Below, piece by piece: positions 8,881-17,516 of a stretch of 64,000 nt of DNA. Both the position numbers and the translations under genes were made by a program. Origin of the DNA: JAGQVA01 sp033764335 (GTDB taxonomy: Bacteria > Bacteroidota > Bacteroidia > J057); assembly GCA_033764335.1 (NCBI GenBank), contig JANRJC010000020.1, positions 124,001 to 188,000 on the forward strand, written 5' to 3'. Below the pieces are notes generated by a model. It did not search any database, was not told the origin of the DNA, and saw only the letters and a list, made by a program, of their open reading frames with translations. The first letter of the stretch is position 1. Every line of letters starts with the position of its first letter.

Positions 8881-10230
8881 ATGTCAAATAAAATTACTCG
8901 CAGAAATTTTGTCAAACAAACTGCCATGGGGGGTGTGGCCCTGTCGGCTGTTTCCCTGGGCTTTAATGCAAAAAGTTATGCCCGAATCCTCGGCGCAAAC
9001 GATCGAATAAATTGTGCCATGCTGGGTACTTACCGCCGCTTTGGTGCTCTCGCCCCCTCCGTCAGTCAATGCCCCGACACGGGTATGTCGTATGTCTGCG
9101 ATGTGGATAGCCGCCGTATGGATAAGGGGTCTGCGGATATAAAAAAACTCACCGGTTCTGATCCGAAAAAGGAGAAAGACCTCCGAAAAATCTTCGACGA
9201 CAAAGACGTGGACGCCGTATTTGTCGCCATTCCTGACCACTGGCACGCTGCCGCCACCTGGATGGCTCTTGAAGCCGGCAAACATGTTTATGTCGAAAAA
9301 CCCTGTAGCCACAATCCGCGCGAAGGCGAACTGCTTATCGCCCTTCAACAGAAGTACGGAAAGGTTGTTCAAATGGGAAATCAACAGCGGTCGGCTCCTG
9401 AATCTCAGGAAATCATCGCCGAAATCCATCGCGGTATCATTGGAGAAGCTTATCTCGCCAAGGCTTTTTATTCAAATGGAAGAGGCCGTGTGGACAATTT
9501 CAAAAAAGTCGCCCCTCCCGAATGGCTTGACTGGGAGCTTTTTCAAGGCCCGGCTCCGCGTACGGAATTTATAGACATCCTCGCCGATTACAACTGGCAT
9601 TGGTTCTGGGAATGGGGTACAGGAGAAACCGGCAATAATGCCACTCACGAACTCGACGTGGCCCGTTGGGCATTACAGGTAGAATACCCTGAAGTGGTGT
9701 ATGTAAATGCCGGAAAACAGCATTTCAAAGACGACCCCTGGGTGATGTATGACACGATGGATGCCACTTTTGAATTTCAGGGTGGGAAAAAAACCATTAT
9801 GTGGGACGGAAAAAGCCGCAACAACTTTAATACTTATGGCTCCGACCGAGGCACGATCATCTATGGTTCCGAAGGTTCGGTTTTTGTCAACCGCAGCGGT
9901 TACAAACTATATGACCGCAATGGAAAAATGACTCGTGAACGAAAGTCTCTGGGGGAAGAAGGCTCTACAGGCCTCGGCGGTGGGGGAGATATGACGACCC
10001 TCCACGTCCAGAATTTCTTCGATTCGATCCGCGGTAAGGTTGCACAAAATTCCCCCATCCGGGAGGGTTCACTGAGTTCCAACCTGAGTCATTATGCCAA
10101 TATTTCCTATCGCGCCGGCAATGCAAGGTTGTTGATTGATCCTACAACAGGACGTTTTACCAATAAAAAAATTCACAAAAAATTCTGGGGGAGAACCTAT
10201 GAACCCGGTTGGGAACCGCCTAAAATCTAG
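8881..10230 (+). CDS. Gfo/Idh/MocA family oxidoreductase, Tat-exported
   Basis: A 449-residue exported family member with a Tat signal (ITRRNFVKQTAMGG, hydrophobic region, near KSYA). The nucleotide-binding loop is unusual: MLGTYRRFGAL instead of GxGxxG, so cofactor binding may be altered or unusually tight. Other motifs are normal: AIPDHWHAAATWMALEAGKHVYVEKP with its catalytic lysine, GNQQRS, and THELDVARWAL. The C-terminal motif KKFWGRTYEPGWEPP is common in secreted planctomycete- and Bacteroidota-type members. It lies 20 nt after its paralog at 7457. Its TAG stop lies in the palindrome CTAG (10227-10230), which also gives the stop of the convergent gene. Confidence 0.88.
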   Translation: MSNKITRRNFVKQTAMGGVALSAVSLGFNAKSYARILGANDRINCAMLGTYRRFGALAPSVSQCPDTGMSYVCDVDSRRMDKGSADIKKLTGSDPKKEKDLRKIFDDKDVDAVFVAIPDHWHAAATWMALEAGKHVYVEKPCSHNPREGELLIALQQKYGKVVQMGNQQRSAPESQEIIAEIHRGIIGEAYLAKAFYSNGRGRVDNFKKVAPPEWLDWELFQGPAPRTEFIDILADYNWHWFWEWGTGETGNNATHELDVARWALQVEYPEVVYVNAGKQHFKDDPWVMYDTMDATFEFQGGKKTIMWDGKSRNNFNTYGSDRGTIIYGSEGSVFVNRSGYKLYDRNGKMTRERKSLGEEGSTGLGGGGDMTTLHVQNFFDSIRGKVAQNSPIREGSLSSNLSHYANISYRAGNARLLIDPTTGRFTNKKIHKKFWGRTYEPGWEPPKI

Positions 10231-11972
10231 GGATATACGACCTCCAATGTTTTTACGGTTTTTCCACCCAATCCATCTGAAGTCAGGGCCACAACCCTGA
10301 CTTCATATTTTCCGGCCGCAGCCGAAGTGTAAAATTCCACACGGGCTTTTCCAGCGGAGTCGGTAACAATATTCGGCTCCCAATGAAGAAGGTTCCGAAA
10401 GTCGGGTACAGAAAAATCCGGGGTTTCGGGCAATGTTACCGGAATAAATGCGGAGCCGGGTGTATAAAAAGAATAATTTTGCCGGAGGTAATGATCGGGC
10501 AATTTGACAGCATCTCCCCTACCCTCATACGTAATCAGATGAACCATTCCGTCCATAAAGCGGTTGTCTGAAAAATATCTTGTGCTTAATACATCTACCT
10601 GCTCGATTTTGCGGGAATTAATCGCCAACAAATTTTCTGCATTCAAAAAGGGAATTCCATCTACCAACATCATGGGGTCGCCTTCCAGCATGGCATCTGC
10701 ATATTGGTCGTAAATCCGCAGAAGGGTTTTTCCCTCCCGGTGCAACACATGTACCTGATAAATGATTTCGATAAATGTTTCTTCGATCGAAAATCGGGTA
10801 TAATCGTCCAACCGATAGGTTCTTTCAGCTATCCCGTAAAAAGGAATCGGCGGTTTCGTAGGTAAATCTTTGCTGACAGATATTTCGTCCTCGTATGCAG
10901 TCTGAATCTGGTGATTGAGAAAAAGTTCTTTCAAAAGTTGTGTATCCTTTTGTGAAAAAGAAAGGCTTAAGGGAAACGGGGGCGGAACTGCTGCTGCTAT
11001 CACCGGATCGAGTTTTACCCGCAAGTGGCTTCCGCTGCTGTCGGTTGCAAAAACGACCAGTTCACCTACTCCGTACCGATCCGGAAGATTAAAATAAAAT
11101 CGTCCTTTAGAATCTGCCAGTGCCCATTTTACGTGGGGAATTTTACCGGGAATAGCCAAATAAACTTCTGCCTCCGAGTAGGCCTTGTTTTCCGGCCCGA
11201 AAACTGTGCCGCTGACCAGCATACCAAAAAGCTCGGGTAAAAAGGTCAGTTTCTCGGGGGCATAAACCGGGTTGACGGGGCGGCAAAACCGGTCGAGAGG
11301 ATTCCATTCTTCTTCCTTTTCCGAAAAACCAAAGGGTATGGGTGATTTTTTAGCGACACTGAGAGAAATATTCGCCGGGAGAGGGTTTCCATTTACATCC
11401 AACGTATGAATATTCACCACAACTCTTGTTCCGACAGCAGTTTTTTCAGGAGAAAGAGAAAGTACTACGGCCAAAGGATCAATATCACAAACAAGGCTAT
11501 CGCTCGCCTCTGCCTTGATTCTATTTGGAATCTCCGGCAGGTTTTCCACCGATTCATCAAATAATGGTATTTCCTCTTCGGGGTTAAGAACCGCAAGGGG
11601 CAAAAGGAAAAAATCCTCCGCAGAGCCATTGAGCATCCAACGGGTATAAGCGCGAAGCTGATAATAACCCGAATGCAGATTTCGATCCAGTAAGAGGGAT
11701 ATATCTGCTTTGCCATCAAAAAGGGGAAAACGGAGTTGCTCTATGGGCAGTCCATCCGGCCCCCACAATTCCAAATAAGCTACCTTACTAAAGGGAGTAG
11801 GGTGGTTAAAGGCTGCATCGGTGACATAAACTTTCATCCGGATTTTTTCTCCGGTGAGGTAAAGATCGCGGTCGGTGTGTACAAACACTTTTTCCCGGAT
11901 ATAGGGTTGTGCCATCATTTCCGGCACAAGAAAACCTCCCCAAACCATTAAAAGAAAAATAATCATTCGCAT
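10227..11972 (-). CDS. exported MG2-domain / plug-like protein of TonB operon
   Basis: A 581-residue exported protein, last gene of the TonB-receptor operon. After a signal peptide (MRMIIFLLMVWGGFLVPEMMAQ) there is a macroglobulin-type MG2 domain (EKVFVHTDRDLYLTGEKIRM), then further beta-sandwich domains. A TonB-plug-like segment follows (MMLVDGIPFLNAENLLAINS, then IEQVDVLSTRYF), and a last immunoglobulin-like domain ends with GKTVKTLEVVYP. Such proteins recur beside TonB receptors in Bacteroidota; their role is not established. The ATG at 11972 is chosen because it starts the signal peptide and lies 11 nt after the DUF4249 stop; an upstream in-frame start at 12038 would overlap that gene with a non-signal sequence. 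Confidence 0.72.
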   Translation of the reverse strand: MRMIIFLLMVWGGFLVPEMMAQPYIREKVFVHTDRDLYLTGEKIRMKVYVTDAAFNHPTPFSKVAYLELWGPDGLPIEQLRFPLFDGKADISLLLDRNLHSGYYQLRAYTRWMLNGSAEDFFLLPLAVLNPEEEIPLFDESVENLPEIPNRIKAEASDSLVCDIDPLAVVLSLSPEKTAVGTRVVVNIHTLDVNGNPLPANISLSVAKKSPIPFGFSEKEEEWNPLDRFCRPVNPVYAPEKLTFLPELFGMLVSGTVFGPENKAYSEAEVYLAIPGKIPHVKWALADSKGRFYFNLPDRYGVGELVVFATDSSGSHLRVKLDPVIAAAVPPPFPLSLSFSQKDTQLLKELFLNHQIQTAYEDEISVSKDLPTKPPIPFYGIAERTYRLDDYTRFSIEETFIEIIYQVHVLHREGKTLLRIYDQYADAMLEGDPMMLVDGIPFLNAENLLAINSRKIEQVDVLSTRYFSDNRFMDGMVHLITYEGRGDAVKLPDHYLRQNYSFYTPGSAFIPVTLPETPDFSVPDFRNLLHWEPNIVTDSAGKARVEFYTSAAAGKYEVRVVALTSDGLGGKTVKTLEVVYP

Positions 11973-11983
11973 ATAGGGAGAGA

Positions 11984-13153
11984 TTAAGGCCAGAAATCGG
12001 GTTTTACAAAACTTCCCTGCTGGGTACAATCTGAGCACTTTTTCGTACTGCCGGTATAACCGATAATATTTCCGAAAAAATCGGTGACGGCTCCCACCCA
12101 GGCATTTCCCGCCAGGACGTAACGTTGTACATCTGCCGGATCAACAAAAATGATATAAGGACAGGTTTCAAATCCGGTAGGAATATTTACGGGAGGAACA
12201 TCAATCCGGTCAATAAAAATTCGTTTTTGGGTGAAACCATCTGCGCTAAAATAACCGATCACCGGTTCATCGGGGTCGTCAATGTTACGGATATTGCCGG
12301 TAATATCTGCGGGAACAGGGTCAAACAAAGTGCCTAGTTCCTGATTTATTTCTTTGGTTGCCCGCCAGTATTCATAGGCTTCGGCACTAAGGGTGTGTTG
12401 CCTGATCAGCAAACTGTATTTAAGCGAGAGGCGGTCGGTTTGGGTGGAAACATAGATTAAAGGGAAATCGGTGAGTTTATCTTCACTAAATCCTTCCGTA
12501 GTAGCAATAAGAATATCGGCAGGCTTAAGGTGTTTGTAACACGTCCGGTGCATCGAATCTGGCTCAACAAAGACCGGTTGTTGGGTCGTTGTATTCCAAT
12601 ATCCTCTTGCCGGATAAGGGACACGAAACATCCAGGTTTCCTCCAACTCCCACCGGTAAAATCGCCCATTTCCATCCAATCCGGAAGTATTCAGGTAAAC
12701 CTGCATCCCGTTCAGCGTATCAAATCCGGTGACAAACGTTTCGAAACGAGGATTAATGGCTTCGATTTCGCCGCTTTTTTTCATCAATTCCCAAGAGGAT
12801 TCGTAAGATTTACTATCCGCCGTTTCGATCAAAAGCTGATAACTACGCCCCGGAATGCCCTGTACTGCATTAGTATCGGATTCATAAATGCCTTTGCCTT
12901 TAGACAACAGCCGATATTCGTTTCCCTGATCATCGCGCATCCTTACCGTCGCTCCGTTGATATACTCCGCGGTATCTTGATCAAAGGCAAAAGTACGGCT
13001 GAGAATGACACGGGCAGGGGTTTTCCCTTCGGCAACATAGCCTTCTACAACCAGTGCATTTTCATAGTTTGTGATTTCAGGATCAAAGGGTTCCACACAA
13101 CTTAACAGCCCTCCCGTCATCAAAAATATGATATAAAAAAAGATAAATCTCAT
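11984..13153 (-). CDS. DUF4249 lipoprotein
   Basis: A 389-residue lipoprotein with signal MRFIFFYIIFLMTGGLLSC (lipobox GLLSC). The following ENALVVEGYVAEGKTPARVIL is the hallmark start of DUF4249 beta-sandwich proteins, and the C-terminus has the typical cysteine stretch (TGSTKKCSDCTQQG). Members are encoded next to TonB-dependent receptors and probably form a surface or periplasmic partner of the receptor, by analogy with SusD-type lids; direct biochemical proof is scarce. The start ATG overlaps the receptor stop by 4 nt (ATGA, 13150-13153), indicating translational coupling and matched amounts. Confidence 0.85.
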   Translation of the reverse strand: MRFIFFYIIFLMTGGLLSCVEPFDPEITNYENALVVEGYVAEGKTPARVILSRTFAFDQDTAEYINGATVRMRDDQGNEYRLLSKGKGIYESDTNAVQGIPGRSYQLLIETADSKSYESSWELMKKSGEIEAINPRFETFVTGFDTLNGMQVYLNTSGLDGNGRFYRWELEETWMFRVPYPARGYWNTTTQQPVFVEPDSMHRTCYKHLKPADILIATTEGFSEDKLTDFPLIYVSTQTDRLSLKYSLLIRQHTLSAEAYEYWRATKEINQELGTLFDPVPADITGNIRNIDDPDEPVIGYFSADGFTQKRIFIDRIDVPPVNIPTGFETCPYIIFVDPADVQRYVLAGNAWVGAVTDFFGNIIGYTGSTKKCSDCTQQGSFVKPDFWP

Positions 13154-15930
13154 CTGATTCGGAAATTGTAGGTTACGGTAAATATGGGTCGGCCAAAAAT
13201 GGAAAGTTTGTATCCCTGAACCCTTTCTTGTTCGGTGACGAAATAGATCGAATACACATTTTTTCGCCCCAAAACATTATAGACGGACAAAGACAGCGAG
13301 TTGTGTAACAGCTTTTCCACTTTGTGATTTCCTTCAATGTTCATGGAAACATCCCAGCGGAAATAATCCGGTACACGAAACTGGTTGCGCTGCGAATAAC
13401 TGAGCCGGGTTCCGTTTCCAAAGTTGTACAAAGCCACCGGATAGGTAATGGGCCTTCCGGTACTCCAGGAAAAATTTCCGGAAAAATTCAGTCGCCGGGA
13501 AAACCGGTAATTGGCTACCAGAGAAAAATCATGTGGTTTGTCCACCGTCGCCGGGTAATATTTTCCCCGGTTGATGATTTCATCCGGAAAGTTTCCTTTT
13601 ACCCGTATAAATGTCCGCGCATAAGTATAACTCACCCATCCGTTGAGTTTACCCCGGTCTTTTCGCACCATAAACTCGGCTCCATAGGCTCGTCCTTTTC
13701 CACTGACAACCGCCGTTTCCACATAAGGATTTAAGAGAAGCTGCGCGCCGCTTTTAAACTCGAGCATATTTTGGATGGTTTTCACATAAATTTCTACCGA
13801 AGTTTCGATGGAATTTTGCCGAAAATTGCGGTAATATCCCAGCGAAAGCTGATCTCCCACCTGTGGCCGGATATAAGGATCACTCAGTTTCCAGGTATCG
13901 GAGGGGGAAATCGAAGTGGTATTGGAAAGCATGTGCAGATATTGCCGCATGCGGTTGTATCCCAGTTTCAAGGAGCTTTTATCATCCAGATTATAGCGGG
14001 AAGTAAACCGGAATTCGGGGCCGCCATAGGATTGAATTAGTTTTCTGGGGTCAAAAAACGTGCTATCGGCCAGATTTCGAACCTTGCGGGAAGCATTGGG
14101 AAGGTAGTCGTAAATTGTCTGCGGCCCTATCATGGCATATCCCGAAAACCGAAGCCCGGCATAAAGTTTCAGCCTTGGGCTCACGTCATATTCGTCGCTC
14201 AGATACACTCCGCCTTCGATTCCCTGCTCATTTTCCAAATCCCGGCGCGTAACAAGCGAAAGCGGGTCGGTTGGAATCCGGGTTCCCGGTTCCAGGTCAT
14301 AACGAATGGCATTGAGGCCAAAACGAATCTGGTGTTGAGGGTTGGGGATGTAGGTAAAATCGGTTTTACCTTCCTGATAGCGAATACTATATCCTACCCG
14401 GAAAGCGGTTTCCGGCGATTCAGTAATCTCTATTTTGTAATCATACTGGCTGAAAATGGCTGCTGTCACGGAATAAAGGCGGTTATTAAACAGATGTTTC
14501 CAACTGAGGCTTCCGTTCAGGTTCTGGTAATTGTAAGCGGTGTCGCCGTTAAACAAGAAGTAATCACGACTGAAATAGCCCGCAAGGTCTATTCGGTTTT
14601 TTTCATTGATTTCGACATTCAGTTTGCCGTTAAGGTCATTGAAATCGGCCTTACTGTTTCGGATAGCGGCATCATTAAATTGCCGAAGTATCCAATTGGA
14701 ATAGGTACTTCTTGCCCCAAGTATTACCGAACTTTTCCCCTTAAACACCGGACCCTCCACCGTAACCCGAGCCGTAACCGGGCTGATGCCTCCGCTGGTT
14801 ACCCATTCGCGATTGTTTCCATCCTTCATGGTTATGTCCAGTACCGAGGCAAGTCTCCCGCCAAAACGGGCGGGAATCCCGCTTTTGTAGAGGTCAAAGC
14901 TTTTAATAATGTCCGGGTTAAACACCGAAAAAAAACCAAAAAGATGCGAAGTATTAAAAATCGGAGCCTGATTGATCAGCACCAGGTTCTGGCTGGCCGT
15001 TCCGCCGCGGACATTAAAACCCGAAGCACCTTCCCCTACCGACTGGATACCGGGTAACATTAGCGCCGATTGGATAATGTCTATTTCTCCCATAAATGCG
15101 GGCATTTGTTGCAGGGTTTCAATTCCCAGCCGTGTTACGCCCATTTGAACCCCCTGGACATTTGCCTCTCGCTCGGCCTCGATCACTACTTCGTCCAACA
15201 TGTGAATATCTTCGCGCATTTCCACATCTAGTGTTCCATCTCCCAGAAGATATACCGGTTGCCGTATTTCCTCTTTTCCATAACTACGAAAAACCATTTC
15301 ATGGCGACCTTTGACCAGGGTAAGTGAATAATAGCCGTAGTTATCTGTGCTAATTCCGGTTTTCAACACTTCGGAAAATACCACGGCTCCGGCGATGGGT
15401 TCCCCGCTTTCCATGTCGCGAACGTAACCCCCCAGCGTAACTTTTGCCGCACGAGAAGGTGATTCTCCCCCAATTTCCCGCAAACCTAAGCCTGTTGAAG
15501 ATACACTATCAGAGAGAGTTGTCATGACCGGGCGGAAGGTTTCCGCCACTGATACATTCTCCTTCACCGGAGACAAAATTTTAACCGGCGGTTTCCACAC
15601 AAAATCCAGGCTGTCGGAAATTACCCGGTTATAGGTCAGAATAACTCTGCCGGAAACATCCTGAAACCAGTTAACCGGGGTTCCTAATAAGGATTTATCG
15701 AGGATTTCCGAAAGTAAAACAGGCGTTTTTTCCTGCCTGACAGTAAGACTATCCAGCCATTTACCCGCATAATAAAAAGGCACATTGTATCGGGTGGAAA
15801 CTTCTTTAAAAAAAGCCTTAATATTTTGCCCATTGTAATTATCGGCGATCATGGGGTCACGGGTCTGGGCATGGAGTTTCGCGCCCATCATCAGAATCAG
15901 GCTGAAAAAAAGTATCCGGCTTTTTGTCAT
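13150..15930 (-). CDS. TonB-dependent outer-membrane receptor
   Basis: A 926-residue outer-membrane receptor for TonB-driven uptake. In order: signal peptide (SRILFFSLILMMGAKLHAQ), an STN-like short N-terminal domain (about 30-110), a carboxypeptidase-like regulatory domain (VTLGGYVRDMESGEPIAGAV), a plug (LPGIQSVGEGASGFNVRGG and QAPIFNTSHLFGFFSVFNPD) and a beta barrel ending in PIFTVTYNFRIR. It is not a SusC type; the class with an STN-like domain plus a DUF4249 partner may combine import with signalling. The substrate is unknown. The ATG at 15930 overlaps the preceding stop (ATGA), which fixes the start; a longer in-frame reading to 15984 gives no better signal. The barrel's aromatic C-terminus is intact. 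Confidence 0.9.
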   Translation of the reverse strand: MTKSRILFFSLILMMGAKLHAQTRDPMIADNYNGQNIKAFFKEVSTRYNVPFYYAGKWLDSLTVRQEKTPVLLSEILDKSLLGTPVNWFQDVSGRVILTYNRVISDSLDFVWKPPVKILSPVKENVSVAETFRPVMTTLSDSVSSTGLGLREIGGESPSRAAKVTLGGYVRDMESGEPIAGAVVFSEVLKTGISTDNYGYYSLTLVKGRHEMVFRSYGKEEIRQPVYLLGDGTLDVEMREDIHMLDEVVIEAEREANVQGVQMGVTRLGIETLQQMPAFMGEIDIIQSALMLPGIQSVGEGASGFNVRGGTASQNLVLINQAPIFNTSHLFGFFSVFNPDIIKSFDLYKSGIPARFGGRLASVLDITMKDGNNREWVTSGGISPVTARVTVEGPVFKGKSSVILGARSTYSNWILRQFNDAAIRNSKADFNDLNGKLNVEINEKNRIDLAGYFSRDYFLFNGDTAYNYQNLNGSLSWKHLFNNRLYSVTAAIFSQYDYKIEITESPETAFRVGYSIRYQEGKTDFTYIPNPQHQIRFGLNAIRYDLEPGTRIPTDPLSLVTRRDLENEQGIEGGVYLSDEYDVSPRLKLYAGLRFSGYAMIGPQTIYDYLPNASRKVRNLADSTFFDPRKLIQSYGGPEFRFTSRYNLDDKSSLKLGYNRMRQYLHMLSNTTSISPSDTWKLSDPYIRPQVGDQLSLGYYRNFRQNSIETSVEIYVKTIQNMLEFKSGAQLLLNPYVETAVVSGKGRAYGAEFMVRKDRGKLNGWVSYTYARTFIRVKGNFPDEIINRGKYYPATVDKPHDFSLVANYRFSRRLNFSGNFSWSTGRPITYPVALYNFGNGTRLSYSQRNQFRVPDYFRWDVSMNIEGNHKVEKLLHNSLSLSVYNVLGRKNVYSIYFVTEQERVQGYKLSIFGRPIFTVTYNFRIR

Positions 15931-16703
15931 AGTTGATCGCAATAAATAAGGAATTTTGCGAGTAAAAGAGGATTGGTTTTCCATTTATTCACCTGATTTT
16001 CACGCCAAAAAGAATTTAAAACTTTTTTATGACCGGGAAATAATTTTACGATCTCCCCTTTTTTTTCGACCTCATAAAATCTATCGTCTTTTACAATATA
16101 CCAGGTTGTCCGGGAAGCAAAATTTCCATAGGATTCGGTATTGTTAGTGTCCACCCGCAGTATTTTTTTTCTTTTTGCAAGAAGTAGTGTTTTTCCGGTA
16201 TATAATAGCTCGAAATATCCCGATGAAAGTCCAGATTTTTCCATCCTTGTTTTTTCTGGGCCATTTCCTAAATAAACGAAGGTGCTGCCCCCAAGGTCAA
16301 AAGCAACTACCTGCATGGGATTGATCAGCACCATATCCAGGCTAAATGAATCCGGAAAATACACCAGCGCATCTTTGTAAGCATCGTATTGAAGCGGAAG
16401 TTGATGATAAATATATTTTTCGGACTGAAGCGTACCGGGCAGCCATACACCTTCAAACCAGAAAGGGCTGCCCTTTACAAAAGGATACTGAGCCTGAAAC
16501 CTTCGCCCGTGGAGAAGGCGGGTCATACCTCCGTGTTCTTCCACAAATCGTTTTTCCATCTCCGACCGGGAATGTACCAGAATTTCTTTTGCCGGATCTA
16601 AATCATTTTGACCTGCACAATCCAAAGCAATTGGCAGAAAAATCAGGCTCCAAAACAGATATGGCAGGTATTGTTTATTTTCTGAGGTAAAATTTTTCCG
16701 CAT
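15927..16703 (-). CDS. exported protein of unknown function upstream of TonB receptor
   Basis: A 258-residue protein with an N-terminal hydrophobic segment (YLPYLFWSLIFLPIALDCAG), either a signal peptide or a lipobox-like site. The rest is mostly beta-type with aromatic strands (GSPFWFEGVWLPGTLQSE, YDAYKDALVYFPDS) and a basic C-terminal third (KKVLNSFWRENQVNKWK). I recognise no family. It starts inside the last 29 nt of the amidohydrolase gene and its stop overlaps the receptor start by 4 nt, so it is firmly part of this operon. Its position right before an STN-type receptor suggests a role in receptor function, but that is inference. Confidence 0.65.
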   Translation of the reverse strand: MRKNFTSENKQYLPYLFWSLIFLPIALDCAGQNDLDPAKEILVHSRSEMEKRFVEEHGGMTRLLHGRRFQAQYPFVKGSPFWFEGVWLPGTLQSEKYIYHQLPLQYDAYKDALVYFPDSFSLDMVLINPMQVVAFDLGGSTFVYLGNGPEKTRMEKSGLSSGYFELLYTGKTLLLAKRKKILRVDTNNTESYGNFASRTTWYIVKDDRFYEVEKKGEIVKLFPGHKKVLNSFWRENQVNKWKTNPLLLAKFLIYCDQL

Positions 16704-17505
16704 TTCCGCCTAATATTTTTTGTTGGGTATGTTCCGAAAAATGGGACAGATAACTTCGTACAATACCCATTGTTTCTCCGTATTCTCCGGATAATTTGCA
16801 CACCGGCCAGTCACTACCGATCATGAGTCGGTCTTCCCCAAAAACGTCCATCACAACATCCAGGTAAGGGAAAAAGTCTTCGGGTTTCCATTTGCCCCAC
16901 ACCGTTTCCGTAACCATACCCGAAAGTTTACAACACACATGGGAAAAACCCGCCAAAATACCGATGTCTTTTTTCCAGGGATCCATACTCTGGCTTCGGA
17001 TCGGAGGTTTGGAAATATGGTCGAGGACAAAAGGTTGTTCGGGAAATTCGGCGACCAGTTCAATGGCGCGGGGCAAATGCCGGGGAAATAAAAGCAAATC
17101 GTAGGTCATTCTATACTTTTGAAGAAGGCCGATTCCTCTGCGGAAATCCGCTCTCAGCATAAAATCATCGTCGGCTTCATCGTGAATAATATGCCGTACT
17201 CCTACGGCTTTGGGATGAGCAGCAAAAAGTTCCAGTTGGCCTTCGGCCTCTTCGCTGCAAAGATCCACCCAGCCTACGACACCGCGTATCCAGTCGTAAT
17301 GTTCGGCTAAACCTAATAGAAAATCATTCTCAGCCAAAGTCTGCCGCGCCTGCACGGATATAACACCGGAAAAACCGGCTTTTTCCAATTCTACGGCCAG
17401 GTCTTCGGGATAAAAATCTCTTTTTATCACCGTCATGGCGTCGCTGATCCATCCGTAGTCTTTGGGATCGTACTTCCAAAAATGCTGATGTGCGTCGAGG
17501 TTCAT
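16675..17505 (-). CDS. amidohydrolase, L-fuconolactonase-like
   Basis: A 276-residue cytoplasmic TIM-barrel hydrolase of the amidohydrolase_2 type, which opens sugar lactones such as L-fucono- or L-rhamnono-lactone. The start MNLDAHQHFWKYDPKDYGWI carries the HxH metal motif in the form characteristic of fuconolactonases. PFVLDHISKPPI and DRLMIGSDWPVC give the later His and Asp ligands, and the length is usual for the family. It lies 11 nt after the ThuA lipoprotein and overlaps the next gene by 29 nt. A sugar acid or deoxy-sugar pathway is therefore likely, though no fucose dehydrogenase gene is adjacent. Confidence 0.82.
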   Translation of the reverse strand: MNLDAHQHFWKYDPKDYGWISDAMTVIKRDFYPEDLAVELEKAGFSGVISVQARQTLAENDFLLGLAEHYDWIRGVVGWVDLCSEEAEGQLELFAAHPKAVGVRHIIHDEADDDFMLRADFRRGIGLLQKYRMTYDLLLFPRHLPRAIELVAEFPEQPFVLDHISKPPIRSQSMDPWKKDIGILAGFSHVCCKLSGMVTETVWGKWKPEDFFPYLDVVMDVFGEDRLMIGSDWPVCKLSGEYGETMGIVRSYLSHFSEHTQQKILGGNAEKFYLRK

Positions 17506-17516
17506 AAGGATTGGTT

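Noticed and set aside
10227..10230. Shared CTAG as a special regulatory signal between convergent genes
   Set aside because: Overlapping stop codons of convergent genes are common in compact genomes; a similar case is at 43113-43116.
14332..15057. 241-codon plus-strand frame opposite the TonB receptor
   Set aside because: The sense strand encodes clear plug and barrel motifs; the antisense translation has no domain or signal features.
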